Source of the DNA: Dirofilaria immitis
Lineage: Eukaryota; Nematoda; Chromadorea; Rhabditida; Onchocercidae
Assembly (NCBI GenBank): GCA_024305405.1
Contig: JAKNDB010000108.1
Coordinates: 1,427,501 to 1,491,500, forward strand
Direction of reading: 5' to 3'
Length of the DNA: 64,000 nucleotides
Below are positions 48,501-62,291 of this stretch, piece by piece. Below the pieces are notes generated by a model. That model searched no databases. It saw nothing but the letters and a program-made list of their open reading frames with translations, and was not told the origin of the DNA. Position 1 is the stretch's first letter. Every line of letters starts with the position of its first letter. The translations under genes and the position numbers were made by a program.

Positions 48501-51400
48501 CGGTAAACTGATCGGACGTATCGGGTCTTGCAAGTGAAAATCGAGAATGGCGGGGAGATTTCATATGAACAGATCTCAGAAAGTGATGGGATAGGTTAGA
48601 TCGCACAAACGCTACTTGTACGGTAATTTTACAAAAGGGATTTAGTTAGATCACGCAAATGAGACTTTGGTCGATGGGTCGTGCAATTGGGATTTGTACA
48701 ATGGTTTTCGCGAAAAACAAACATTCGCATGCAAATGTGAACTGTTTAATTGTGCAGCTGAGACTTACAGGTAGCGCAGATGGGATTTGCAGGATTGTGA
48801 AAGTAAACGTCAAGAATAAATTGTAAATTTCGGATAAAAAGATCAAAGAAATTGATAGAATTTATCAAATCGCGCAAATGCAATTTTTACGCAGTACATG
48901 GAAATGGAGATTACGCAAGTGGAACCTGTACCATAGTCGTGCATATATAATTTGTTCGGCGATATGTGCAAGTGGGATTGTTAGATCGCGCAAGTAGAAT
49001 TTGCAAGATAGTACGTGCAAAAGTGATTTGTAGATCGTGCAATAGAATTTGTAGGATTCACGCAATTAAATATCGAGAAGATTAAAATTGCAAGCGGATG
49101 GGCAGAATCGAAAAACAATCACAGAGAGTGGTGGATTCGTTAAATTGCGCAAGTGAAACTTTTGCGGGATTTATATGGTGGTCGTGCAACGGGAACTTGC
49201 ATGGTGGTACGTGCAAATGGGAATGTTAGATCGCACAAATGGGAGTAGTATGATAATCGTGCAAGCTAGATTTATTGAGTCGTACGAGCGGGATTTGTGA
49301 AGTAGTGCGCGAAACTGCAATATGTAAAGGCGCGCAAGTGCGACTTGTATAGTGATGTATGAAAATAGATTTGCAAGATTGTGCAAAGGACTTGTACGGT
49401 AATGCGGTAATGCGCGCAAATGTGATTTGTAGAGTCATGCAATTAAAAATCGAAAATAAATAGGTAGATTCGGGTGAACTGATCACAGAACAAAAAATAG
49501 GATTAGTTAGATCATGCAAGTGAGACTCGAGAACGCTCGTGGAAAAGAGACTTGAATATGATACGGCTTGTAAGATCGCGCAGCTAGGACTTCCATCATG
49601 GTCATTTAAATTTGAACTTGTTGGGTCGCGTAAGTGAGATGAGCGACGTGCAACATGCAGGTGGGATTTGAATGATCGCGCAAGTAAAGATCGAGAATAA
49701 AGAGATGGATTTCGGACAAATCGATCACAGAGGCTGATAGGATTCGTTAGCTGGCGCAAGTGGGATGGATTTGCATGATAAACGTGCAAAATACAACTTT
49801 TACGTAATGCGTGCAAGTGGAATTTATGTAGTCGCACAAGTGGAACCTGTGCATAGTCGTGCAAACAGAACTCGTTCAATGGTGCGTGCAAATTGAACTT
49901 ATATCGTGCAAGTAGAATTTTTAGGATCGTGCAAAAGAACTTATAATTAAATTTGAGAATAAATGGGTTGATTTTATTAAGATGTGAGAGTAGCTTGGTA
50001 GATTTCACAGAGAGTACTTAGATTTATTAGATCGCACAAATGAGACTTGAGCGATGTTTGTGCAAGTGGAAGTTTCACGGGTGGTGCGTGAAAAAGGGTT
50101 TTTAGGACGCACATATAATAACCGTGCAAACAGGATTTGTTAAATCATGCAAATAGAATTATGTAAGACCCTGCAAATGTGGTTCGTGCGTGATGAGTGC
50201 AAGTAGGGTTTTTAATTCTATTTGCGTGATTTAACAATTTTTCTTTCAATGGATTTGCTAGGTCGCACAAGTGAAGATCGAGAATGAATGGATAGGTTTT
50301 AGGTAAGCAAATCACAGAGAATGATGGGATTTGATTTGTTAGATCGCGCAAATGAGATTTATACCAACTGTGCAAATGCAATTTTTACACGTAATGAATG
50401 CAAGCGGGATTAGTCAGATCATGCACGTGAGATTTGAGCGGTGGTTATGCAAATGGGACTCGTATGATAGTTGCGCAAACAAGACTTGTACGGCGGTGCG
50501 TGCATATGGGGCTTGTTGGATCACGCAAGTGGGATCTGTGCGATGGTTACGCAAAGGCAACTTTCACAGTAGTGCATGTAATGCATGCAAGAGGAATTTA
50601 TGAGATCGCAAAATGGGACTTGTACGGTGGTAGATGCATGTGGGATTTATAACGTCATGCAGAGGACTAATACGTTCGTGCAATCAAAAATCGAGAATAA
50701 ATGGTAGATTTCAGCAAGTAAAGATCGAGAATGGATCGGTGGGTTTCAGAAAATCGATCACAGGTTTAATGGAATTTATAAAGTCGCGCAAGTGAAGCTT
50801 GTGAGATAATGCGTGCAAATAGATTTGCAAGATCGTAAGGGATTTGTAATGTAACGCAGATGGGAGTTGTGCAATAGTCGTGCAAATGAGACTTTTTGAT
50901 GGTATGTGCAATTGGATCTTTTTGATCACACAAGTGGGATTTGTACGATGGTGCATGCAAGTAGGATTTATATGGTCAAGCAAATAAGGATTAGAAATGA
51001 ATAGGTAGATTCTGGATTAATTAAGATGATGGGATTCATGAGATCGTGCAAGTAGAGCTTGTGCGTGTTGCATGCAAACGGGGCTTGTAAAATGCGCAAA
51101 CAAAGATCGAGTTTAGATGAGTAAAGTGCAAGGAAGTTAAAATCGAGATAAGATAGATAGATATTGGGTGGACAGATAGACCACACAGAGTGGCAAGATT
51201 TGTTAGATTACAAGTGAGATTTGTAAAGTCAAGCAAGTAAAAATCGAGTGTAGATGTGTAAATTTTCTCAAGTAAAGATCGAAATTAGAATGGGTAGATT
51301 TCGGATGAATAAATCACAGAGAATGGCGGGATTTTTAGATACACCAAGTGGACTTATGAGGTCATCAAAATAAAGATCGAAAGCGTATACATAAGCAACA
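48480..51400. repeat. Two-level (higher-order) repeat array, about 2.9 kb
   Basis: Markedly richer in G+C than its surroundings. The header GATCGAGAATAAATGG, TAGATTTCGG, ATCACAGAGAATGATGGGAT, TTGTTAGATCGCGCAAGTG recurs about 11 times, near 48540, 48808, 49066, 49448, 49686, 49945, 50276, 50690, 50990, 51136 and 51277, spaced 140-410 bp. Between headers are many 20-45 bp subunits of the form GTGCAA(G/A)TGGGA(T/C)TTGTA. Drift between copies is high, so the array is old. It fills the gap between the divergent POMGNT1-like and METTL13 genes. The minus-strand ORFs (up to 260 codons with repeated HLHDL/LARL) are periodic by-products: subunit lengths vary and shift the frame. Confidence 0.9.
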
Positions 51401-51579
51401 GACATTGGTAGAATATGCACTGCCGCTTACAGTTTAAAGTGCAACTATTATAAACAACTATTTTTCAAGTTTTCTGATCCCCACCAATGGTTTTTGGACA
51501 GGTTTAGGGCCGAATAGCCATTTAAATGTTATTGCGCGTCGTTTCGGCGGAATGACGGAGCATTAAGTTCCGTAATAAT

Positions 51580-51600
51580 AACGCAAATATTCAGAGGGAT
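51580..51600 (+). other. Likely trans-splice acceptor of METTL13
   Basis: AAATATTCAG ends at 51594, with the start codon 6 bases later. This spacing is typical of spliced-leader addition in nematodes. Confidence 0.55.
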
Positions 51601-54600
51601 ATGTCAGCTATTCCTACGGATTCAGGCGACTTCCAGGATCCAGCATTCTGGAAAGAATTTTACAAGGATTCCAAAGATGCATTTGAATGGTAGGACTATT
51701 AATAAATATTGCATTACTAATCTCATGCTATTTTTTTGCTTGGAACCATTTTGACAAGTTATTTGAAATACATATAACTTCTTTAGGTACGGTGATTTTA
51801 AGACTTTTAGTCGCGTTTTGAGCAAGTATTTGAAATCGACTGATAAAATTCTGCAAATTGGATGTGGCAGTTCGGAATTAGCAAGCCAGGTATTTTTAAA
51901 GCTTTTTGACTTCTGGTCTTCATTTTTGTTGGAATATCAGTTTTTAATCAGTAGCGTTAAATGAACAAAACCGATTAATAGTTTGAACCGGTAAGTGCAA
52001 GTAAAAGGTTAATCGCTATTACGTAAAAAATCTGACGATGTTATGAAATCATTTTGTCATATGCTTTCACTGTGTTACGATATAACAGTTTGGAATTTTG
52101 AGAACCCATTTAATTCCCTTTACCTGACAATTAGCATCTTCAACAAAGTTTTGGTTTTGTGAACCTGATGTTTAAATTATAAATTCCATTTTGAAATTTT
52201 ACTTTCTTCACTTATTTTCTTTGATTTTCCTATCTTTTAGCTTTACGATAGTGGTTATCGAATAATTGATAGTATTGATACTGATGAAGGAGTCATCCAA
52301 AAACAAGCTGCCATGAATAACTTATCCAGACCGGAATTGCAGTTTTCATGCTGTTCAGCAGCAAAAGTACGATTTCTTTATTTCAACCAAATATACTTTG
52401 TAGTTACATTTTACAACCAGATTGACTGTAGCTCATATGCCTAAGTAATAATTAAATTATGATCAGGTTTTCACATTGATTTAGAATGTTTAAATTTTTT
52501 TACAACATTACCTAACAATCAATCGTTTCTACTCTTTGTTAGTTCTTAATTTTTTATGTTTGGGATTGTTTGAAGATTGATGCACCGGATGGAAAATATA
52601 ATGTTGTCCTGGATAAGGGAACCCTCGATGCGCTAATGCCATCCGCAAGTGATAATATGATAGAAGACGTAGAAAAATGTTTGCTGAAATATGCCGAGTG
52701 CTTACAATTGGGGTCGATACATTATCCTTACTCTTGCTCAAAATCAAGTGCTCAATGCATACATGCCTTTTTTTCTGAAACGGTTTGTTTCACGCATTTA
52801 TATATTGGAAAAAATTTTAGCTAACTTTAAGGTTGGATAGGACTGTCTTTTCCATAGTAGTTGAGATGTAAATTTAAGTTTTGGGACCATTTTCACTGCT
52901 TCTATTCTCTTCTCTCCTTCTCTTCCTAAACATTGGTTTGTATAGCCAAAAAGAAAAAGAACTCAAGGGAATGGCATAAAAAATGAAAGAAACCGAATAT
53001 CTTTTTTTTTGATTTTGAAATTTTGATCTCATCATCATTGTTTCTTCTTTGATTCGTTATAGACATGAATACGAACTTCAATACTGGCTGAGATTAATTA
53101 GTATAATATATTTATTGTCTACAGATAAAAATAATGTGAATTTGCAGGAAGGATTTTATGATACGGGTTGAAAAGAATGCTGATACCGATTACAAATTCC
53201 CTTTACCACTGTTTTTGCTTATCGCAACGAAGCTTCGTATTTTCTCCCCTCACCGGTGATTTTTTTTACATATTGCATAATTTGCTGTTGTGGTTCCTAT
53301 CAGTTTAATGGATTTATAAACATTAACTATAATTGACGACAGACAGATTTCTGAATTTTTTTCTTTTTCGTGAAACACAGGTCTGTTGAAATGTGAATTA
53401 AGAAAACGGTTTATTCCACCAGTGTAGTAGTAAGCTTTTCAAGATTGACATTCAGTGGTATGAAATACAGATTACTTCACAAACAGCGACGCATAGTACT
53501 AGTTATTCTTTAATTCTACTTCTGATATAACGAGTGTAATTGAATTTTGGTAGCAATTTTTTTGTAAGTAATGTAGAACAAATATAAAACTTGATAATAT
53601 TGGTCTCTATATTTGCAGTATATGGAGTTAATACTTTCAACGGAAAAGAAATCGATTAAGTACGCGGATTCGGAGAACCTGATCACTGCGGTAAATGCGG
53701 AGCAGGAATTCTCAAGATTTCGCCATCTCTGTTCTAAGTATGAACCATTCATCATGCAAAGTATCACATATAATTTTAAACAGAACTTTCTTAAGTGTTT
53801 AAAAAAAGTGAATTTTTTCTTCTGATGTTTCCAGAAGCAAAATTTATCTACGATTCTGATTCATAAGAATGACCATAGGTATGCACCATAGGTATGTCCA
53901 TTTTTCTTAATTCTAAAAATCTTGCAGCAAGTTGGATGACGAAGTGAGTATAATACTGCATGGTAACAATGAAAAGCCGCGATACCGAATAGCAGTCCAT
54001 GATGACCCAGAAATCACTGTATTAAGCTCATTTGCTGTCTTTATTGTTCCGGTTGGCAGGTTGTTCTTGTTCTCATGAAATTTTTGTAGTTTTGATGGCA
54101 TTTATTGTTAAATATTTAGATAGCTATATGTATTATTTTCAAAATCAGTACTTTAGAGATCACGACTGGTTTTTCGCTACCGAAAAGGGACGTTCATCGT
54201 TACGCAAACAATGTAGTAAAGATCGGTTAGCAGTTGTTACACTTTATCGTGATCAAAAATATGAAAATATGGAGCAGGTCAAGGATGAATTGGGTCCATA
54301 TGTAATACAGCTTACTCCGGCATCTCTGCGTCAAACAGTTGAGGTTTTATAATTATTGCATTGTAATTTTAATCGCTAAATTCATGTTGCATTTTCAAGT
54401 AATCATAAAATATTTCACTTCAGCGTAAGTCATTGGTTGAATTTCTGTCGCTCGGCAAAATTGATGTTAAGGAAACTCGTGCCACAGGGGATTCGGATGT
54501 CAGTGGACCATGGGCAGTGGAAGATGTTCGCATACAGAGTTCGCTATATCGAAGACTTGTCTTTTTATCTGCCCAAAATTTAGTGCAGTCTGAAGTTAAA

Positions 54601-57351
54601 CTCATTAGTAAGCTTTATTTATTTTTAAAATGAGATAAAAGTGGCGCGGATATTATCCACAATGAAAATATAAACTTAATTACGGATCCTTAATTAGGGG
54701 ATATCCATGTTATCTACTATCTCCTTACCGCAGAACAATGTGATTTTGAGTTATTTTAAGCTCAATTTCATATTTCATTGTGGTGAAATAACGCTCCAGA
54801 TCATCAAAAGTTTTTTCTTTACATGAGTAGATCAGTCAACAATTGTTTATTCAGCTAAAAAAGTTAGTAAGACAATCAAAAATCATTTGTGCAAGTCAAT
54901 ATTATCATCCAAGAAAATTGTTGTGTTGCTAGATATCTTTCTGTTTTCCAAATATTTTGATCTTATTTATGAGATTGTTTTGCAGGAAATAGAAGAGGTC
55001 GCGAAATTGTAGATTTGCATACATTAACCTCAGAATATCACGAAGCGATGCTGGCGGCACTAGCTTTCATGTTACCTCCTGGTGAAAAATTGAGTCATTT
55101 AACCAAATCACGGTACTTTTTCCTGTGGTCATGTAGCTTTTCATTCAGTACGCTCTTCTGAAGCTTACGTGTTTGCGAATGCTTGTTTCATAATGAAGTC
55201 AACTACTTAGTATTAATAATGCCATTTCAGATTACTTGTTCTTGGATTAGGTGGTGGAGTTCTGCCTTCCTTTCTGCACCTCAAATTCCCATCAGTAAGT
55301 CCAAACCTAAAATAACTTTGATTTTATATTTCTGGATTCGAGTTATTATCTAACATAAACAAAAATGCTATAGCTAATCTACATGTGTACTTGTAAAATT
55401 TTCCGTATGTGATTTCAGATGTCTGTCGTAGCTGTAGAATTAGATCAGAAGATTGCAGAAATCGCAGCACATTGGTTTTCTTTAATAGTAACCCGCATCT
55501 GACAGTTGTAATCAAAGATGCTCTTACATATGTTGAAGAATTGGCCGAACAAAAGGTAATTTCAAATCTAAATTGAATGGTTTCAACTTGTTTACTAAGT
55601 TTATCAAATTTTGGACATTTGTCTTAACTTCAGAATCTTACTGATATCTACTTATAATTAAGGACACATATTCATCAAATTTGCAGATGAATCGCTCTTA
55701 TATGATGCCATATTCGTTGATGTAGCTGGAAGCGCTCAGAAAGATGGATTGAGTTGCCCATTACCATCATTTGTTACGGAGGAAGCTCTAAAAAAATGTA
55801 TGCTGCACTTCGTGAAAGAGGCAAGACATATTACTATATTATTGCTATTATTTGAACCTTTTCGAAATTTTTGCTTCTGTTGAATTAACTATCCATGTTC
55901 CTAATAAGTGCCAGCCATTTTTGAGCTTTTCTATTGACATGATTCTATTGGATTCTTGTAATTATGCCTTTTATTAATATTTGTATGAAGGTCTGACCAG
56001 GAAGACAAATTCTTTGCTAATGCTATTCGTAAGGGCATTATGCACGATACTAATCTCTTGTTATATATAAAACGTTTCACGCTAAAGTCCCGTTAATGGG
56101 AAACTAAAACAACATAAAAATAAGTGAACTTATTAGTACATATATTTCAACGATAATTACAAGAATTCAGCACACGTCAGCAACATCTAAATAATGAGAC
56201 GAATAAAATATTGAAAGAATTAAGCAGTTTATTAATAGAAACACGCTATAATTATTTCATTTATATAATATTCATGTACTACATTCATTTTATTTGTACT
56301 TATTTTTTTGTTCTCCCAACTCTTATGTTGGTTAACGTTAAAATCGAAACTAGAATTGATATATATATCGTTGAAATAATTTAGATAATTGGTTGTATTC
56401 ATGATGATTTTATATATAGAACATTAAAATAAAATTTCTGAATACGCATATTGCCCATAAGTATAACCTGACAAATCAGAAATTGAAGTAAAGTGTTTTG
56501 TTTATGCGAAGGTCTGTGATTTCCTTTTATTTTGTTTCTTTAAATTCGTTTGATCACTATCTTTGTTTGTTCGATTTTCAGGAGTACTAGCTTTGAACTT
56601 GGTAACCCGGAACGACGATATTGCTGAACAAGTTAAGGCTCGTGTTTTATCGATATTTCCATATTATTATAGCTACTGCACCGAAGAAGATATAAATCAG
56701 GTATGTTATTTTTGAATGGGATACTCGTTAAAAAAATAAAATTTTGTAGCAACAAGGTTACAGCGTCGTTCGTTCGATAGCGGAGTCGTTATTTTATTTT
56801 ATTTTTTTATTTAGTTCTTATATGGAATGAAATTCTTGGAGTTTTATTTATAATCGGGTATCTGCTTCTAAATACGTAACGTTTTAAATTTTAATGATGT
56901 TATAAAGATGAATGAAAATGGGTGTTGTCTTTCACCAATTTCATACCAGATTATTTTGATGAAATGAGTTTGGAGAAGCCGTATCGGAGATCTTTGTTTA
57001 TTTATTCTTTTGCAGGTTTTGATTTGTCCTAAAGTGCGGAAGAGCCTATTTGAAGCTCGAAGGGCCTGCGAAAATTACAGAAAAGAGAAAGGTACACTAC
57101 GAAATTTATTTTCAAATATTTCCGAGCTGAAATTTCATGAAAAACGAGCCAACTGACAGATTTACGAAACGGATTTGAAATGTGTTTTGAATGTTTTTTA
57201 TTTGTTGCTATTTCTCTTTGAATGCAAATGATTGTTAATTTTTTGTTTCTTTTTTTTCTCTGTTTTGCTTTATATTCCTTCAGGAAATTGCAACCTTGAC
57301 TTGATAAAATTGAAAACTGGTGCAATTTATGGTTTTTTTATCAAGGGGTAA
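51601..57351 (+). CDS. METTL13: METTL13 (eEF1A lysine and N-terminal methyltransferase)
   Basis: Dual methyltransferase; in humans the N-terminal domain methylates eEF1A Lys55 and the C-terminal domain its N-terminus. Exons: 51601-51689, 51787-51889, 52241-52366, 52576-52782, 53148-53255, 53619-53737, 53928-54059, 54157-54343, 54424-54607, 54986-55112, 55231-55294, 55419-55555, 55687-55820, 56582-56700, 57016-57091, 57284-57351; about 661 residues (human 699). The first domain shows FWKEFY, FEWYG, the SAM motif LQIGCGSSELASQLYDSGY and VVLDKGTLDAL. The second, spermidine-synthase-like domain shows LLVLGLGGGVLPSFL, VVAVELD, FVDVAG and GVLALNLV. Corrections needed: near 52713 (GGGG), 53255 (GG), 55482 (T), 55556 (G) and 55795 (A7). 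The intron after 55820 has a GC donor (GAG/GCAAGA). The last exon is the least certain; see 58016-58182. Confidence 0.92.
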
Positions 57352-57558
57352 AAGAGGAAAAATTTATGATTTTTTGTGACACAGGTTTTCTTTCATAATC
57401 TTTGTTCACAATTATTTTTTTCTTCAACATTTCCAAACTAGCAGCTGATTCAATAATATTTTACACTTTTATTATATCCGTAATTGCTTTTCCCATTTTC
57501 ATTTTCGTGCATCTTTTAACGAATTCTCACAAAAATTGGGCCAGTCCGTGGTGTATAT

Positions 57559-57560
<2 letters not shown>

Positions 57561-57649
<89 letters not shown>
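57561..57649. repeat. (GT)n microsatellite
   Basis: About 44 uninterrupted GT dinucleotides 210 bp after the METTL13 stop. The Cys-Val ORF across it is not a gene. Confidence 0.97.
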
Positions 57650-57652
<3 letters not shown>

Positions 57653-58015
57653 TATGTTTAACACATTTCATTTATGAACTGCTGATTAGTTCATTTATTT
57701 GTGGTGTTCATTCCACACCGATATCAGATTAAGTTAAGAGAGTTGCACTTGGCTGATTAAACAATTTAATGTTTATTGATAACATACATTTTAATCGTTT
57801 AATAATTCATGATTCTAGCAAATTATCACTCATTATTGATCTCTTTTTTTATCGACATCTATCCTTCGCTTATTTAGAATCAACATCAGTGTAATTTTTG
57901 GACTTGGAACTTTGCGATTTTTATAATTCATGTCAAATAAAAGGATTGCTTTTAAAGCTTCCTTTTCCCTCTTCTCCTCCCTCTTCCTTTCTGTGTAATA
58001 TTTATTTCTTTTAGG

Positions 58016-58182
58016 AAACTCTATGGGAGAATTATATATTCAGGTGAGGAAAAAGTACAGTTTTTAGAAAAAAATTTGCAGAACTTGGGCTTGGCGCATG
58101 TTTGTATAGAAGAGGGCAGTAACTGCAGTAAGTCTATTTTTCTCACCTTTTCACAATAGGAAAAGGAATTATCGGTTTTTAA
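58016..58182 (+). other. Possible alternative terminal exon(s) of METTL13
   Basis: After TTTCTTTTAG (ends 58015) one frame stays open for 38 codons (KLYGRIIYSGEEKVQFLEKN, then LQNLGLAHVCIEEGSNC) up to a perfect donor (GCA/GTAAGT) at 58132, and a short following exon would end at a TAA at 58180-58182. The phase does not match the exon ending at 57091 without another single-base correction. AATAAA at 57936, between this and the called stop, could be the poly(A) signal of the shorter form. Confidence 0.35.
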
Positions 58183-58701
58183 GCAGGAAAACTAATTTCG
58201 ATAAATGTATTTCCCAGTGCTGTAATATATATGGTTATAGTATAGGATTGTTAAGTTATGTGTAAGTAGGAGAAATCGTAATAGCAGTTGAAATTGAAAC
58301 GATTCATCCATCCATTCATCAGTCCTCGTTTTTGTCGTTTTAGAATTTACATCTTAAAGAGATGAAAGATATATCGATCTTGCCAATACTTTTGTACAAA
58401 AAAACTTAAAACCAACAACAAAAACATTAAGCACATCATCTAATACACTATTCAATTTATAAATGACGAATTGAACGATTGAGACTGCTAATCTCTTTCC
58501 TCAAGATTTCCAACCAACTATCATTTTAGCTTTTTGAACTCCTTTGTGGTATTGTTTTTGAAAGTTAAAGTTTTCTTTAAAATATGAATTTTTATTCCTG
58601 TTATTTTCAATTGTTGTTTTTTTTCTCTTGTTTTGTTGTTATTCCTCCTTTTTTTTGTTGCATAAACTTTAATGCTTTCCTCAATCAATGCGCATTTGCA
58701 C

Positions 58702-58703
<2 letters not shown>

Positions 58704-58760
<57 letters not shown>
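58704..58760. repeat. (TA)n microsatellite
   Basis: About 28 TA dinucleotides; the Tyr-Ile ORF is a by-product. Confidence 0.95.
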
Positions 58761-58761
<1 letters not shown>

Positions 58762-58769
58762 CATTAAAT

Positions 58770-59328
58770 CACTGCAAAAATTTTCATTTGAAAGCTAATT
58801 TCTTTTTTTTGTTTTCATTCACTTTTTAATTCTTTTGCATTTATCATCAAATGAAAAATGACGAAGTTTTAAAATGTGACAAATATAATTTCAGGTTTCT
58901 AATACAGTATGATATATGTTTTACGATCGCTGTAATTTGTTTTTGTCCCTAGAAAAGCGTGTAAAACTTTTGTGTTATTGGAAATCAACGATATATATAG
59001 TCTGTGCGACATAATCAATATTTAAAAAAAAGAAAAAAAAAGAAGATTGGGGAAATTTCATTTGCTATAATAAGTGGCAATTTTTTCTTTTTTATTTAAA
59101 AAATATCTGTTCTAAAATTTATTTGGTAAGCTAAGAAAACAAATGGTAAGAGAGAAAGGAGAGGGGAAAAAAATAATTTTTTTTTTCCGTAGATAAATAT
59201 TATGTATATTTTTGTTACCTGATTCGTAAAAGTAAATATAATAAAGGATATTCGTTTGAGGTATAATATTACATAAAAAATAGGTAGTTCAATTTTTATC
59301 AATTATCATTTATAATATTTTAGTAATT

Positions 59329-59360
<32 letters not shown>

Positions 59361-61495
59361 TACACGAAATAATTACTAATGAATTTTATTCTTATCATTT
59401 TTTACAAAATTATTACTAACATTTTATCATTTTTTTTTTTGATTTCATATATGTTGTTGGGATGTTTGTAATGTTTTTTTTCTGCGAATTTTTTCTTTTT
59501 TTTTTGTTTACTCATATTATAATGAAGTATATTCGTAAACAATTGATAATTCAATTATTTTATCGTTGTTTTATAAGAGGATTTCTCGTTTTTGCACTTT
59601 TTTTTTTCTCGAGAATCTATAAAATAAACCTGTAAATGAATGATTATTATAAAGTTTATAATTTAATTAAGCATGAAATCAAGAAAAAGAAAAACCAGTC
59701 CAATATATGTAAATATGATTTCTCATTTTTTTTTCTTCATTTAAGATATTTTTAAAAGTTTTATTTATTTTCTATTTTCATTGAATAATATTATTTATTT
59801 TTGGAAAATTTTTTTAATAATTTTGGTTGGAAATAATTGTAAATGATAAAATTTGATAAAAATGAATTGAATGAATGATAAATTTAAAAAAATAAAATTT
59901 TTTTTTTTATTTAGAGGATGAATCATATCGCTTATTATTTTGTACAGGTAAATGATAAATGAAATGTTAAATTCGTAATATTTCTTTTTTTTCCTTCTTT
60001 TTTTTTATGAAACAAAGTGTAATAAGTTGAAGATTGTAGTAAAAAGAAAAAGAAAAACGCAAGAAAAGATATGTCGATATGATTGATATGATATGATATG
60101 ACATGATATTAATATGTTTTTTTTTTTGCAAAATTACTATATTTGTTAATGATTGATAAAATTAATCAAAAATTTTCAACATTTCATTATAATTCATATT
60201 TTATAAATTAGCTTGATAATTTATTCTCATTCAAATAAATTATTTATTATTGATAATAATGATATTTATATGATAATGAAAAAAATAAATAAAAAATAAA
60301 AATGAAGAAAAGATTGGAATTTTTGTAAATTTCATTTAATATCGATGTATTAAATTTAATTTAAAATTGATAAATTTAATTCGAATATTAATTTGGATAA
60401 ATGAAAATTGAATAAAATTTCCAATTTAATTTTTAAGTATAATGATTAATGATATAATTACTTTTAAACATCTAACATAACGACATCTACAAATATCAAT
60501 TCTAAATAATAGTTTGTTGACATTTATTGAAAATGAATGTTTGCATATTGTTGATGATTAAATACTAAAATCAGGTTAGATTAAAAATATCATCTAACGA
60601 GGTAAAAAGGAAAAAAATTAGTACCAAAGCCAAAGTACAGATGAACGAGGAAAAAATGATGGTAAATTTTGTTATTACTGATCAAATAAATAAATAAATA
60701 AATACAAATAATATAAATGATGATGATGATGATGATGATGATTGTCGATTGTTGAAATTTTTCGAAGAATTTAACAAAAAAAAAAAAAAAAAAGAGAGGA
60801 AAAATTGATGATATTAAAAGAAATTTAAACGAAAGAGCAAAAGTAAACATAATATAAAATTATTAAATTTTGTTTTTGTTTTTTTTTTTTATTTTCAAAT
60901 AATAACAAAATTAATAATGATAATTTAAAATATATGATAATTTTTTTTAAAAGAAAAAAATTAAATCAAATATTTTAATATCATTTAAAATTAGCAATGT
61001 ATTTTTGAAATTGATTACAATTAAATGTTATTTTATGATAACATTATGATTAATAGTTTTGTTCTTTGTTTGATAATATTGCGATTGATAATGATTTGAA
61101 GATGTTAATTTAGAAAATGTTAATTTAATATATCAAATGGCAATAATAATAATAATAATTATTATTATTATTCAATTTCATTCCTTTCATTTATTTAATT
61201 TAATAATTTTAATGATAATAATTAAAGTATAATTTTTTCATTCATTTTAAAATGGCTAATTCTTTTGCTTTCTCTTTTTTTGTTTTTTCATCGAATATAT
61301 AAATTAATGATCGATTATATTAATTTTATATTTTTTTCATTTTATAATTCTTTGTACTATTATTGTTTATAAATAGTTGAAATAATGATAATGTATATAA
61401 AAATATATTTTTTCCAAAATTTTTATTTCTTTTTTTTCTCACTCTCATTTGTTAACTTAATATTTTAAATGAAATAATCGATGTATTTTATATAT
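58770..61495. other. AT-rich intergenic sequence without genes
   Basis: Contains a TA run (59334-59360), a (GATAT)n patch (60078-60106), a (GAT)n run (60717-60742) and many poly-A/T tracts. No reading frame resembles a protein on either strand. Confidence 0.65.
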
Positions 61496-61875
61496 ATATA
61501 TATATATATTTAATAATAATAGTAATAGTAATAGTAATAGTGGTAATAATAACAGTAATAACAATAATGATAATAATGATAATCAAGGCTGATGATCTTT
61601 TTTTTAATTGAACGAATATATTAATAATTTTAATTCCACTTTCATTTTTTTATACTATTACTATCATTAACATTATTATTATTATTCTTATTAACTATTT
61701 ATCGTTTATATCATTATTATTATTATTATTATTAACCATTTATTATAATTATTATTATTAACTGTTTATCATTTATTATTATTATTATCATTACTATTGT
61801 TACTATTATCAATCATTTGTTGCTATTATTATTTATTGTTATTATTATAATTCATTATTATTATCATTATTTACG
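61496..61875. repeat. (TA)n and degenerate (TAA/TTA)n cluster with strand switch
   Basis: AATAATAGTAATAGTAATA-type triplets (61509-61583) are followed by the complementary TTATTATTATCATTATTA type (61655-61875). The two arms are complementary enough to form an imperfect large hairpin. Confidence 0.8.
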
Positions 61876-62260
61876 AATAATTCGAAATCAGGATAATAAA
61901 ATGCATATATCTTTCAAACTTATCTTTTTTTCTCTCTCTCTCTCTCTCTTACATCATTGTAATAATCCTTCATTTTTAAAGTGAAACTAGACGGATGAAA
62001 TAAATCAAAACAGGTTGATGATATTTAGAGAGAGAGAGAAAAAAAATAATACATATATATATATATAACGATTATCATTTATAGTTGATTTGATAGATAG
62101 TTGGTGATGGAAAGTTAAACTTAACCAATTGAAAAATTTTAACTTAAGAGATTAACATCCTTTTTTTTTTTTTTCTTTTAAATTCTTTATAATATAATAT
62201 AAAAAAAAAAAAAAATTGAGGTGGATTAAAATAAATCCTCAACTTTTTTTTTTTTCAAAT

Positions 62261-62291
<31 letters not shown>

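Noticed and set aside
49226..50008. 260-codon minus-strand ORF with recurrent HLHDL and LARL words
   Set aside because: It lies wholly inside the two-level repeat array; the words follow the DNA subunits and the frame changes between subunits. No signal peptide, domain or splice context.
48480..51400. Possible CRISPR array or tRNA-derived repeats
   Set aside because: Copies are variable in length and sequence with no constant repeat and unique spacers, and no tRNA A/B box or cloverleaf was seen. The genome is eukaryotic.
57402..57677. ORF with poly Cys-Val
   Set aside because: Translation of the (GT)n microsatellite; the rest is untranslated METTL13 3' sequence.
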